Source of the DNA: Palsa-892 sp963751615
GTDB taxonomy: Bacteria > Pseudomonadota > Alphaproteobacteria > Rhizobiales > Xanthobacteraceae
Length of the DNA stretch: 64,000 nucleotides
Assembly: GCA_963751615.1 (NCBI GenBank)
Contig: CAVVVG010000006.1
Location: 496,001 to 560,000 of the forward strand
Reading direction: 5' to 3'
The translations under genes were made by a program, and so were the position numbers. The notes below the pieces were generated by a model, which did not search any database, was not told where the DNA came from, and saw nothing but the letters and a program-made list of their open reading frames with translations. Shown piece after piece: positions 34,382 through 43,278 of the stretch (position 1 is its first letter; every line of letters starts with the position of its first letter).

Positions 34382-35866
34382 TCACACGGTCCACCACTGT
34401 TTCTCTGGAGCGAAGTGACCCGCTTCTTTTTCGATCACGCCTCCGAGCGAAAACAGCGTTTCCTCGTCAAAGGGCCGCCCAATTAGTTGCAGACCCAGCG
34501 GAAGACCGAACGAGTCCAGACCGGCAGGCACGGAAATTCCCGGCAGCCCCGCCATGTTCACCGTGACAGTGAACACGTCGTTCAAATACATCTCCACCGG
34601 ATCCGCACCGGATTTTTCGCCAATTGCAAATGCCGAGGAGGGCGTCGCTGGGGTAAGCACCGCATTCACGCCCTGTTCGAACGCATTCTCGAAGTCGCGC
34701 TTGATGAGAGTACGGACTTTCTGCGCGCGCAAATAATAGGCATCGTAGTATCCGGCGGATAGAACGTAAGTCCCGATCAGAATGCGCCGTCGCACTTCCT
34801 TACCGAAACCCGCCGCGCGGGTTTTCTCGTAAAGCTCAATGATGTCGCGGCCCGGCACACGCAGCCCATAACGCACACCGTCATAGCGCGCCAGATTGGA
34901 TGAGGCCTCGGCAGGCGCCACAATATAATAAGCGGGTAGTGCGTACTTGGTGTGAGGCAACGAAATCTCGACGATCTCGGCGCCCGCTTTTTTCAGCCAC
35001 GCAGCGCCCTGTTCCCAGAGTTTCTCGATTTCCGTTGACATCCCTTCGACGCGGTATTCTTTTGGAATACCGATCTTCATACCTTTCACGGATTTGCCGA
35101 CCGCCTTTTCGTAATCGGGAACTTCCTTGTCGGAGCAGGTGGAATCTTTCGGATCAGGCCCGGCCATCGAGCGAAGCAGAATTGCCGTGTCCTTCACGGT
35201 GCGAGCGAATGGTCCGGCCTGATCGAGCGAAGATGCGAACGCAACGATCCCCCAGCGCGAGCAGCGACCGTAGGTTGGCTTGATGCCTACAATGCCGGTA
35301 AAGGCGGCGGGCTGGCGGATCGAACCGCCCGTATCGGTACCGAGTGCACCAAGGCAAAGCTCAGCTGCCACCGCCGCCGCCGAACCGCCCGACGACCCGC
35401 CGGGCACGAGCGGCGCGTTCGATCCCATGCGGCGCCACGGCGACGTCACCGGTCCGAAAGCGGAGGTTTCATTCGATGAACCCATGGCGAATTCATCGTT
35501 GTTGGTCTTGCCGAGCAACACCGCGCCGTCCCGCCAAAGTCGCAATGTCACGGTCGACTCATAGGTGGGCGTAAAATTGTCGAGAATTTTCGAGCAGGCG
35601 GTCGTACGAATACCCTCAGTCGCGAACATGTCCTTAATGCCGAGCGCAAGACCTTCGAGCGGACCGGCGTCGCCTTTCGCAAGGCGCTTATCGGATTCGG
35701 CCGCCATCGTGCGTGCTTTGTCCGGCGTTTCCAGAATATAGGCATTGAGGTTTTTGGCTCTTTCGATCGCTTTGAGATGCGCCTCAGTGATCTCAGTCGC
35801 AGAAAATTTTTTCATGCGCAATCCGTCGCGCGCATCCGCCAAAGTCAAAGAAGTGAGTTCCGCCAC
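34382..35866 (-). CDS. gatA: Asp-tRNA(Asn)/Glu-tRNA(Gln) amidotransferase subunit A
   Basis: 494 residues, an amidase-signature enzyme that releases ammonia from glutamine. The Ser-cis-Ser-Lys triad is intact: Lys in LEGLALGIKDMFATEG, the cis-Ser in GTDTGGSIRQPAAFTG, and the nucleophile region VPGGSSGGSAAAVAAEL. Ammonia passes through a channel to GatB. The gene starts 3 nt after gatC stops. No truncation. Confidence 0.97.
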   Translation of the reverse strand: MAELTSLTLADARDGLRMKKFSATEITEAHLKAIERAKNLNAYILETPDKARTMAAESDKRLAKGDAGPLEGLALGIKDMFATEGIRTTACSKILDNFTPTYESTVTLRLWRDGAVLLGKTNNDEFAMGSSNETSAFGPVTSPWRRMGSNAPLVPGGSSGGSAAAVAAELCLGALGTDTGGSIRQPAAFTGIVGIKPTYGRCSRWGIVAFASSLDQAGPFARTVKDTAILLRSMAGPDPKDSTCSDKEVPDYEKAVGKSVKGMKIGIPKEYRVEGMSTEIEKLWEQGAAWLKKAGAEIVEISLPHTKYALPAYYIVAPAEASSNLARYDGVRYGLRVPGRDIIELYEKTRAAGFGKEVRRRILIGTYVLSAGYYDAYYLRAQKVRTLIKRDFENAFEQGVNAVLTPATPSSAFAIGEKSGADPVEMYLNDVFTVTVNMAGLPGISVPAGLDSFGLPLGLQLIGRPFDEETLFSLGGVIEKEAGHFAPEKQWWTV

Positions 35867-35869
35867 GCC

Positions 35870-36157
35870 CTACTCCACCACTTTCGGCACGAGGAAAAAT
35901 CCATCCTGGGTCTGTGGCGCGTTGGCAAGCACGTGCACCGTGTCGTTGCCGTCGGTCACTTTGTCCTCGCGCATCGGCAGTTTCATCGGTGTCACCGAGG
36001 TCATCGGCTCGACGCCCTCGACATTTACCTCTTTCAGCTGTTCGACAAAGCCGAGGATAGAATTGATCTCGCCCCGCAAATGCTCAACCTCACTATCGTC
36101 GACGGCAATGCGCGCAAGATGTGCGATGCGGCGGACGGTAGCGGCGTCAACGGACAT
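35870..36157 (-). CDS. gatC: Asp-tRNA(Asn)/Glu-tRNA(Gln) amidotransferase subunit C
   Basis: 95 residues, the small subunit that wraps around GatA and steadies its contact with GatB. Recognised by MSVDAATVRRIAHLARIAVD, EHLRGEINSILGFVEQLKEV, VEGVEPMTSVTPM and the closing FFLVPKVVE. First gene of the gatC-gatA-lrgA-lrgB-gatB series; the upstream 368 bases should contain the promoter. Confidence 0.96.
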   Translation of the reverse strand: MSVDAATVRRIAHLARIAVDDSEVEHLRGEINSILGFVEQLKEVNVEGVEPMTSVTPMKLPMREDKVTDGNDTVHVLANAPQTQDGFFLVPKVVE

Positions 36158-36525
36158 GAAGATTCCCCTGTATCAACTGCGCGGCTATAGCAGACGGTGC
36201 TTTGGCGCCGCAACCTTCAACACAGTGCCACTTGCTAGGCTTCGGAGAATCGAGCGGATGAATCGGCGTGATCAGGTTGATCGTAACCTTGTCGCGAATT
36301 CAATGGAGACCTTAACTGCTTCCATCAGCAGGCTAACGATTGCAAGGCCCGAGACCGATAGCCGCGCCCTGTGAAAGAAGGTCCGCGACCAACATTAACG
36401 TGTCGCCGACCCGTAGCCGTAAGCTCATAAGAAATGTTCGATAAGAAAAAAACTCGCGACCTATAGCTCAGTAATTCCAACCATAATCAACATGCAAGTT
36501 GAAGAGCACGCGAACGCGCTGCGAT
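36158..36525. other. Intergenic region upstream of gatC
   Basis: No gene supported. It separates gatC (leftward) from the end of the nitronate monooxygenase gene. No clear hairpin or operator was seen. Confidence 0.4.
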
Positions 36526-37608
36526 TCATCCCATTCTTCCCATCCGCTGCATCCGTTCTAATACTTCCGAGCCAAGTAACCTGATCAAATTCGCCGCCGG
36601 CAATTCGCGGCCCAACGCCGCCGCTTCGCCCGACCACATCGGCGAAAAATCGCCCTTGCCTTCAGCCTCCGCTTTTGCTCGCAACGGGCCGAGCGCTACG
36701 GCCGCTAACGGAAATTCAGGCGCGGTATCCGAAATTGGACCCTGCTCTCGCATAAGACGCGTGACAATGCCGCGCGCGGGCCGACCGGTTAGGACATTTG
36801 TGAGTGCTGTGCCGTTGTCGCGCGCTGATTTCAAAGCCGCACGATGCAGCACTGAGATTTTCGCCTCGGGACACTGCAGAAAAGCGGTACCGAGTTGCAC
36901 GCCGGCAGCGCCAAGCGCGAAAGCGGCAACAACACCACGCGCATCCGTAATGCCGCCCGCTGCAATCACAGGCAATTTCACGGCATCCACCACCTGAGGG
37001 ACGAGCGCCATCGTGCCGACTTGGGTCGAAATATCGTCGCCCAAAAAAATCCCGCGATGCCCGCCAGCCTCAACGCCTTGCGCAATGATAGCATCGGCAC
37101 CGCGCTCCTCCAGCCAGCGCGCTTCGGTCACTGTAGTAGCGGAGCTGATGATTTTGCAGCTTGTATTCTGCACGCGCTTCAAGAGCGATGCTTCTGGCAA
37201 ACCGAAATGAAAACTCACGACTTCGGGCTTGAGTGCAATGACCGCGTCGCACATCTCGACATCAAACGGCGTACGTAGCGTTGCCTGCCACGGACCGTTC
37301 GGATCCAGCCCCAATTCTTTATAATAAGGTAGCAGCCGATCGCGCCATACCGCCTCGCGCACATTATCAGCACGTGGCGGTACGTGACAAAAGAAGTTGA
37401 GGTTAATCGGCTTTTTTGTGCGCGCGCGGATTTTTGCAAACTCTTCGCGCACTTTTTCAACGGAGAGCATCGCACATGGGAGCGATCCCAGGATGCCCGC
37501 CTCCGCAGCTACCGCCGCAAGCTCCCAATCTTGCGCGCCGGCCATTGGCGCTTGGACAATGGGAAGTTCAATCTTCAGAAGATCAATTAGCCTACGATCA
37601 GGCCACAC
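36526..37608 (-). CDS. Nitronate monooxygenase-type FMN protein
   Basis: 360 residues, a TIM-barrel 2-nitropropane-dioxygenase family flavoprotein. LPIVQAPMAGAQDWELAAV opens the barrel; FMN contacts are in ADAIIAQGVEAGGHRGIF, LPVIAAGGITDARGVVAAFA and GAAGVQLGTAFLQCPEA. The His in EAGGHRG is at the catalytic base position of class I enzymes. The family oxidises nitronates such as propionate-3-nitronate; the true substrate is not fixed. The start is GTG and follows the stop of the UPF0173 gene by 3 nt, so translation is coupled. Confidence 0.9.
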   Translation of the reverse strand: MWPDRRLIDLLKIELPIVQAPMAGAQDWELAAVAAEAGILGSLPCAMLSVEKVREEFAKIRARTKKPINLNFFCHVPPRADNVREAVWRDRLLPYYKELGLDPNGPWQATLRTPFDVEMCDAVIALKPEVVSFHFGLPEASLLKRVQNTSCKIISSATTVTEARWLEERGADAIIAQGVEAGGHRGIFLGDDISTQVGTMALVPQVVDAVKLPVIAAGGITDARGVVAAFALGAAGVQLGTAFLQCPEAKISVLHRAALKSARDNGTALTNVLTGRPARGIVTRLMREQGPISDTAPEFPLAAVALGPLRAKAEAEGKGDFSPMWSGEAAALGRELPAANLIRLLGSEVLERMQRMGRMG

Positions 37609-37611
37609 GTC

Positions 37612-38310
37612 TCAGACCTCCACGGCCTTACCTTTTTCCGGCACGATCACTTTCGTTGCCGAGCCCTTCATCTCGGCAACGAATTTGTCGGCAGTCTTTT
37701 CGATGATCGGAAATGAGCCATAATGGCACGGGATAACGCTTTTCAACTTGAAGAATTTCTTCACCGCCATCGCTGCCGTCTTCGAGCTCATGGTGAAGCG
37801 GTCGCCCACGGGCACCATCGCAACGTCCGGCGTATGAATCTCATTGATCAGTCCCATGTCGGAAAAAATATCGGTATCGCCCATGTGGTAGACCGTGGGC
37901 TCGCCGTTAGCTTTCACGATGATCCCGCACGGATTTCCAAGATAAATCGGCATGCCGTCCTTGATATCGCCGGAAGAGTGGTCGGCACGCACCATCGTGA
38001 CGGTGAAACCGCCCTGATCGGTCGTGCCCCCGGTATTCATCGGATCAAATTTCTCGACTCCCTTCGATGCAAGCCACATGCAAAGATCATAATTTGTGAC
38101 GATGACGGCGCCGGTTTTCTTCGATAGATCGATCGCGTCACCGATGTGATCCGAATGTCCGTGTGTCAATAGGATGTGGCTGATATCCTTCGCGGCCGCG
38201 TCCTTGTCTCCGCCAAAACCCGGATTGCTGGTAAAAAACGGATCGATCAGGATGGCCTTGCCACCAAAGTCGAGACGAAAAGCTGAATGGCCGTACCAAG
38301 TAATTCGCAT
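37612..38310 (-). CDS. UPF0173 metal-dependent hydrolase (metallo-beta-lactamase fold)
   Basis: 232 residues, the common length for the family. MRITWYGHSAFRLDFGGKAI, then the metal-binding HxHxDH motif in ILLTHGHSDHIGDAI, an aspartate-histidine pair in VRADHSS and in VYHMGDTDIF, and the final histidine in VIPCHYGSFPI. It is a cytoplasmic metallo-hydrolase of unknown substrate, found in most bacteria. First gene of a two-gene unit with nitronate monooxygenase; divergent from ruvX. Confidence 0.93.
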   Translation of the reverse strand: MRITWYGHSAFRLDFGGKAILIDPFFTSNPGFGGDKDAAAKDISHILLTHGHSDHIGDAIDLSKKTGAVIVTNYDLCMWLASKGVEKFDPMNTGGTTDQGGFTVTMVRADHSSGDIKDGMPIYLGNPCGIIVKANGEPTVYHMGDTDIFSDMGLINEIHTPDVAMVPVGDRFTMSSKTAAMAVKKFFKLKSVIPCHYGSFPIIEKTADKFVAEMKGSATKVIVPEKGKAVEV

Positions 38311-38425
38311 GGGATTTCCTCGGAGGTTTAAAGGCTGATGGATTGTAGGCGATCCCTTTGCAGATTCATATTCTAGCTAGAGTAATGAGCCTTTGCGGAC
38401 AGTGCATGGCAGGCCTTGGCGCGTC

Positions 38426-38914
38426 ATGCTACCCGCATTGTTCATGGCCGCACGCCTTATCGAGATTTCCGAGCTTCCCGCGATATTACCTCCGAACAGC
38501 CGGCTAATTGGCATCGATCTCGGGGAGAAAACAATCGGCCTCGCGCTCTCCGACGTGCGGCGAACCATTGCATCGCCCTTGGAAACGTTGAAACGAACGA
38601 AATTTCGCACTGATGCGGCGCGACTGCTCGCGATCGCGCGAATGCATGACGTCGGCGGCTTCGTGATCGGTCTTCCCCGCAACATGGACGGTTCCGAGGG
38701 CCCGCGCGCGCAGTCGACCCGCGCGTTCGTAAAAAATCTTACGCCGATGACGGATCTTGCCGTCAGTTTTTGGGATGAACGGCTTTCGACCGCCGCCGTG
38801 ACGCGCACGCTGCTCGAAGCCGATGCGTCCCGTAAGCGTCGGACTGCGCTCGTCGACAAACTAGCGGCTGCTTACATTCTTCAGGGCGCCCTCGACCGTC
38901 TCGGTTACGGATGA
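38426..38914 (+). CDS. ruvX: Putative pre-16S rRNA nuclease / Holliday junction resolvase-like protein
   Basis: 162 residues. The YqgF/RuvX RNase H-like fold has LIGIDLGEKTIGLALSDVRR (first catalytic Asp), VIGLPRNMDGSEGPRAQSTR, WDERLSTAAVTRTLLEAD (conserved Glu/Arg) and VDKLAAAYILQGALDRL. The family matures the 5' end of 16S rRNA. An extra 20-25 residue N-terminal lead before SRLIGIDLG is usual in Rhizobiales; the start may be this ATG or one eight codons further on. It lies 3 nt upstream of the AEC permease gene. Confidence 0.93.
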   Translation: MLPALFMAARLIEISELPAILPPNSRLIGIDLGEKTIGLALSDVRRTIASPLETLKRTKFRTDAARLLAIARMHDVGGFVIGLPRNMDGSEGPRAQSTRAFVKNLTPMTDLAVSFWDERLSTAAVTRTLLEADASRKRRTALVDKLAAAYILQGALDRLGYG

Positions 38915-38917
38915 GCA

Positions 38918-39856
38918 ATGGCGACCGTCGCTGCTGCACTCATCCCGGTATTTCTCATCATCGCGCTTGGTGCTGCACTACGCCGTACGCTGCTGCCGGT
39001 TGAAGAAGCATGGGCCGCGCTTGAGCGCCTTACCTATTTCGTTCTCTTCCCCGCGCTCCTGATCGTCACCACTGGAACCGCCGATCTGAAAGGCATTCCA
39101 TCCATCACCGTTGGGGTCGTGCTGCTTGCATCGGTACTTATCATGGCCACGACGCTCTTGCTGCTGCGACCATTCCTCATGCGCGTCTTCTCTGTTTCCG
39201 GCCCAGCGTACAGTTCGATTTTTCAAGCCTCAACACGCTGGAACACCTATGTCGCGCTCGCGATTTCTGGAGCGCTTTATGGCGCAAAGGGCCTTGCCCT
39301 CGTTTCCGTGGCGATCGTCGCGATTGTTCCGGTCTTGAACGTCATCAATGTCTGGGTACTCGCACATTTTGCTTCCACCGAAAAACTCGACGTCCGGACA
39401 ACGATCGGTCACATGTTGCGCAATCCGCTGATCTGGTCCTGCCTGATCGGGCTCGCGCTCAATCTTTCAGATCTGCCGCTTCCCAAAATCGCGGTCTCGT
39501 TTGGGGAAATTCTTGGCCGCGCATCACTCGCTTTGGGATTGCTGGTGGTCGGCGGCGGCCTCGCGCTTGCAGATGCGCTTAAATTCGATAGCAGTGTGGC
39601 GATCGCGACCACTTTAAAACTGATCATGATGCCGCTGGCGGCCATTGGGCTTGGAATCGAGCTTGGGTTGTCCGGCCCGCCACTGGTCGTCGTTGCAATC
39701 GCATCAAGCGTTCCGGCGGCACCTACAAGCTATGTTCTTGCCCGTCAGATGGGCGGCGATGCACAGCTGCTCGCGCGCATTCTCACCGTTCAAACCGTTC
39801 TGGCGCTCGTCACGATCACGACCACGCTGGCGCTGACCGAATCCATTCGCCCTTAA
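38918..39856 (+). CDS. AEC (auxin efflux carrier) family permease
   Basis: 312 residues with about ten hydrophobic segments in two inverted five-helix halves. Typical family segments are ALIPVFLIIALGAALRRTLL, ASTRWNTYVALAISGALYG, MLRNPLIWSCLIGLALNLSD and ASSVPAAPTSYVLARQMGG. The bacterial members export or import small carboxylates such as malonate or malate; the substrate cannot be told. The gene follows ruvX by 3 nt, so it is translated from the same message. Confidence 0.92.
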   Translation: MATVAAALIPVFLIIALGAALRRTLLPVEEAWAALERLTYFVLFPALLIVTTGTADLKGIPSITVGVVLLASVLIMATTLLLLRPFLMRVFSVSGPAYSSIFQASTRWNTYVALAISGALYGAKGLALVSVAIVAIVPVLNVINVWVLAHFASTEKLDVRTTIGHMLRNPLIWSCLIGLALNLSDLPLPKIAVSFGEILGRASLALGLLVVGGGLALADALKFDSSVAIATTLKLIMMPLAAIGLGIELGLSGPPLVVVAIASSVPAAPTSYVLARQMGGDAQLLARILTVQTVLALVTITTTLALTESIRP

Positions 39857-39939
39857 CAAAACGGTGAGCTGAATGCCACTGCGTAATAAATTTACTGACA
39901 GACGAATTTGGTCTGCTCTCCGGAATAATTATCGCGGTC

Positions 39940-41592
39940 CTACTGCGCGAGCGCACGGTCCATCAAGGCACGGGCAAGATTTCCGTCGATAGGTTCGCCA
40001 TAATTCCGTCCGGAAATTCCCATGAGGCGGTGTTTGGCGAAGGCCTCCGTGATTTCGGCAGGAGCGCTTTTCGCCAGCGCCGCCGCCGATGCCAGCAGCG
40101 AAAGCGTTTCGCCCGTGCGGCGTGCAAGCACTTCGCGATTCGGGTCAGTAAAGCCTCGCCTGATGCGATCAACCGCTTCGCGCGCGCCCGGAAGCCCAGC
40201 GGTATCTTTCGCAAGTTTTATCAGTACGCGCTCTGCCCCTTCCTGTTCGCGCCCGACACCGCGAAGCAGATCGAGTCCCATAATGTTGCCGGAACCTTCC
40301 CATATCGCGTTCAGCGGCGCTTCACGATAGAGCCGCGCGAGCGGGCCTTCCTCGACGTAACCATTACCTCCGAGGCATTCGAGCGTTTCATAGACGAAGC
40401 TCGGCGCCAACTTGCAGATGAATAGCTTAGCAGCCGGCGTGATCAATCGCGCGAAGGCAGCTTCCTCCGGATCGCTCGCGGCATGGTCGAACGCGCCCGC
40501 CAGACGAAAGCCGAGTGCCAGCGCGCCTTCACGCTCCAGAGCAAGATCGCCGAGCACTGCGCGCATCAATGGCTGATCGACTAGTTTTTTCTGAAACACC
40601 GTGCGATACCGCGCGTGATGGATCGCCTGCAGCAACGCTGCCCGAAGAATACCGAGTGAACCTATGACACAATCGAGCCTCGTGAGTTGCACCATCCCGA
40701 TGATCGTTTTTACCCCCTCACCCTCGGTCCCGCAGCGGCGCGCATAGGCGGATTCGAATTCCATTTCGCTTGAAGCATTGGAATGATTGCCGAGCTTCTC
40801 CTTGAGACGCCGCAGCCGCAGCGCATTGACGCTCCCATCTGGCAGAAATCGCGGTACCATAAAGCAAGTCAGCCCGGCCTTTGCCTGCGCGAGCACCAGA
40901 AAAGCATCGCACATCGGCGCCGACAAAAACCATTTGTGTCCGGTGATCCGATAGCCATCGCCGTCAGGCACGGCTTGGGTCGTATTCGCACGCACATCGC
41001 TCCCACCCTGTTTCTCAGTCATGCCCATACCGAGATTGACACTCTTTTTTTCGGAAGCGGACTTGAATGCTGGATCGTATTCACGCGAACGGATTTTTGG
41101 CAGCCATTCCTTGAGGAGCGAGGGCTCGGCCAGCAGCGCGCCGGTCGCCGCATGAGTCATCACGATTGGGCATTGGTGTCCCTGTTCTATCTCCGCCGAC
41201 ATCATCAGCTGCGCCGCGCGCGTGACGAAGGCGCCGGGCTCCGAAAGTGTGCCGTCCGACCCCCAGACCGAACAGTGAATACCGGCCAGCATGCTTTCGC
41301 GCATCAGCCCGTGATAAGCCGGATGAAACTTGACCACGTCGGCGCGAAAGCCTCTGGCATCATAGGTTTTCAGTTTCGGTGGATACTCGTTCGCCAAACG
41401 TGCGAATTCAGCCATTTCCGTCGAACCCCAGCGCTTTCCGAAGGCTGCAAGCAGGACCTCGACTTCCTTACTTGCCTCACCAAAGGCACCAACTGCGCCT
41501 CGCAGCGCTTTGTCGTCCGCCCATAGGTCCATATCTCCGACGGGCGGTGTCTGGTTGAACACTTCGTGAGTGGCGAAAGGGGTAAGGCTCAT
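39940..41592 (-). CDS. AidB-like acyl-CoA dehydrogenase
   Basis: 550 residues from the ATG that gives the family's beginning (MSLTPFATHEVFNQTPPVGD); the frame is open further upstream without support. An N-terminal ~160-residue domain of the AidB type is followed by the acyl-CoA dehydrogenase core: MGMTEKQGGSDVRANTTQAV (FAD contact), YRITGHKWFLSAPMCDAFLV, and the C-terminal helical bundle with YETLECLGGNGYVEEGPLAR and EAPLNAIWEGSGNIMGLDLL. AidB proteins are flavoproteins linked to alkylation stress; others act on isovaleryl-type CoA esters. It is divergent from pyrB with 164 nt between. Confidence 0.9.
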   Translation of the reverse strand: MSLTPFATHEVFNQTPPVGDMDLWADDKALRGAVGAFGEASKEVEVLLAAFGKRWGSTEMAEFARLANEYPPKLKTYDARGFRADVVKFHPAYHGLMRESMLAGIHCSVWGSDGTLSEPGAFVTRAAQLMMSAEIEQGHQCPIVMTHAATGALLAEPSLLKEWLPKIRSREYDPAFKSASEKKSVNLGMGMTEKQGGSDVRANTTQAVPDGDGYRITGHKWFLSAPMCDAFLVLAQAKAGLTCFMVPRFLPDGSVNALRLRRLKEKLGNHSNASSEMEFESAYARRCGTEGEGVKTIIGMVQLTRLDCVIGSLGILRAALLQAIHHARYRTVFQKKLVDQPLMRAVLGDLALEREGALALGFRLAGAFDHAASDPEEAAFARLITPAAKLFICKLAPSFVYETLECLGGNGYVEEGPLARLYREAPLNAIWEGSGNIMGLDLLRGVGREQEGAERVLIKLAKDTAGLPGAREAVDRIRRGFTDPNREVLARRTGETLSLLASAAALAKSAPAEITEAFAKHRLMGISGRNYGEPIDGNLARALMDRALAQ

Positions 41593-41756
41593 GGGCGGTA
41601 TCTTTCCCGGATTTATTATGAATAGTTTACCACGGCTTGTGCTTCCACGCTTGCGAAGACCGCCCTTGGGGTCTAAGCAACGGCCTTCAGAATGAGAGCG
41701 CGTCCAAAAACGGCCCATCTGCGCCGCCGGCATCAAGCTGGCACCCGGAGAGAGTC

Positions 41757-43190
41757 GTGAGTACTACGGCCATATTGCGCCCCGCCCTTCGTCACATCGT
41801 TTCGATTAACGATCTCACCAACCGCGAGATTGAGAACATTTTCGAGGTGGCTCAGGCCTATCTCGATGAACTGCCCGATCCGAATTTTTCCTATCGTATC
41901 GGCCGCAGCACCGACATCGCCTCCAAATTTATTCTCGCGAGCCTATTTTACGAGCCGAGCACCCGCACGCGTCTCTCCTTCGAGAGCGCAATGCTGCGTC
42001 TGGGCGGTGACATCATAACCAGTGCCGACCCAGCTACTAGCTCGGCGGCAAAGGGTGAGAGCCTCGCTGACTCTGTCCGCGTAGTCTCGAACTACGCCGA
42101 CGTCATTGTGATCCGCCATCCGCGTGACGGCGCCGCTCGCCTCGCCGCCGAATACGCGGCAATTCCAGTGATCAACGGCGGCGACGGCGCGCACGAGCAT
42201 CCGACGCAGACGCTGTGCGACCTCTTCACACTCAAAAAGAAAAACAAACAACTGAGAAATTTGAAAATCGCGATCTCAGGCGACCTACGCGGCAGCCGCA
42301 CGATCCATTCTTTCGTCTACGCGCTCGCGCGTTTCGGTGCGATCATCGATCCGATGGCAGCGCCGGGCATGGAACTCCCCGCGCATGTACATCGTCGCTT
42401 GAAGGAAGAATACCGCTGCGAACTGGTGTCGCAGACCGATGAGACTGGCGCCATCGATGCGCTCTATGTGACACCAGACGAGCCACATCAACAATCGCTG
42501 TTTTCCGGCCCAGAAGTCGATTACGGCGTCATCATGCGGAAGAAAATCGATGCGGTCTATGTGACCCGCTTCCAGAAAGAACGTTGGGCGGACAAAAACC
42601 AGGAATACCCACGCATCGACGCAAAATTTCTAAAAAACTCCAAATACTCCCATGCCAGCGTCATGCATCCCTTGCCCCGCGTTGGCGAACTCGATGCCGC
42701 CTTCGATACCGACAGTCGCGCGATGTACTTCCAGCAGGCGGCCTACGGCGTTCCGATCCGCATGTCGCTAATTTCGCTTCTCCTCAACATTCGGCGTGAC
42801 AAGTCACTGCAGAAATTCGAAGGCGGTTTCGATACCCCGAAGCTGTCGGTCTATGACCAGCCGCTGGCAACCGGCATTCGCTGCGCCAACAAGAATTGCA
42901 TCGTGCATGAACCGATGGAGGCACAGTATATCCGCAACAAATTTTATATCGTGAAAAACGAAGCCTCTTCCGAATGCCGATTGCGTTGCTTTTACTGCGA
43001 GAATGACATCGAGCATTTCGTTGTCGGCAGTAAGAAAAGCCAATGGTTCATTGACGATCCTCTCACGCTCCTACGGCCAGCCGATCAGGGCTTGAAGGAT
43101 ATGGTCGTGTTCGCGTCCGCCGAAGATGCGACCGTCGCCGGCTACCATCCAAAACATTCGCCGGCGCCTAAATCGCGCGCGAGCTCCTGA
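41757..43190 (+). CDS. pyrB: Aspartate carbamoyltransferase with fused PyrI-like zinc domain
   Basis: 477 residues from a GTG with GGAGAG upstream. Residues about 8-330 are the catalytic chain: the carbamoyl-phosphate motif EPSTRTRLSFE (Ser68-Arg72), GGDGAHEHPTQTLCDLF, and VMHPLPRVGELD. It then continues for about 140 residues. Cys376, Cys381, Cys411 and Cys414 appear as CANKNC and CFYC with about 30 residues between, the spacing of the zinc-binding domain of PyrI; ENDIEHFVVGSKK matches that domain's closing strand. The nucleotide-binding half of PyrI is absent. The enzyme joins carbamoyl phosphate to aspartate in pyrimidine synthesis. No pyrC or pseudo-pyrC is adjacent. Confidence 0.92.
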   Translation: MSTTAILRPALRHIVSINDLTNREIENIFEVAQAYLDELPDPNFSYRIGRSTDIASKFILASLFYEPSTRTRLSFESAMLRLGGDIITSADPATSSAAKGESLADSVRVVSNYADVIVIRHPRDGAARLAAEYAAIPVINGGDGAHEHPTQTLCDLFTLKKKNKQLRNLKIAISGDLRGSRTIHSFVYALARFGAIIDPMAAPGMELPAHVHRRLKEEYRCELVSQTDETGAIDALYVTPDEPHQQSLFSGPEVDYGVIMRKKIDAVYVTRFQKERWADKNQEYPRIDAKFLKNSKYSHASVMHPLPRVGELDAAFDTDSRAMYFQQAAYGVPIRMSLISLLLNIRRDKSLQKFEGGFDTPKLSVYDQPLATGIRCANKNCIVHEPMEAQYIRNKFYIVKNEASSECRLRCFYCENDIEHFVVGSKKSQWFIDDPLTLLRPADQGLKDMVVFASAEDATVAGYHPKHSPAPKSRASS

Positions 43191-43278
43191 TTACAGTGTA
43201 TTTGCGGCCATTGCTGCGCCCATGCTCTATGCTTAGGATTTCACAAAATTTTTCGCTGTGATGGGAGCGCGTACGACA

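Noticed and set aside
38377..38859. Minus-strand frame of 160 codons over ruvX
   Set aside because: Antisense to ruvX, which has intact RNase H-like motifs. The serine/arginine-rich composition is typical of an antisense shadow.
41593..41756. A pyrimidine-responsive attenuator before pyrB
   Set aside because: The 164 bases between the divergent genes show no stem-loop followed by a T run and no leader peptide, so no attenuator is supported.
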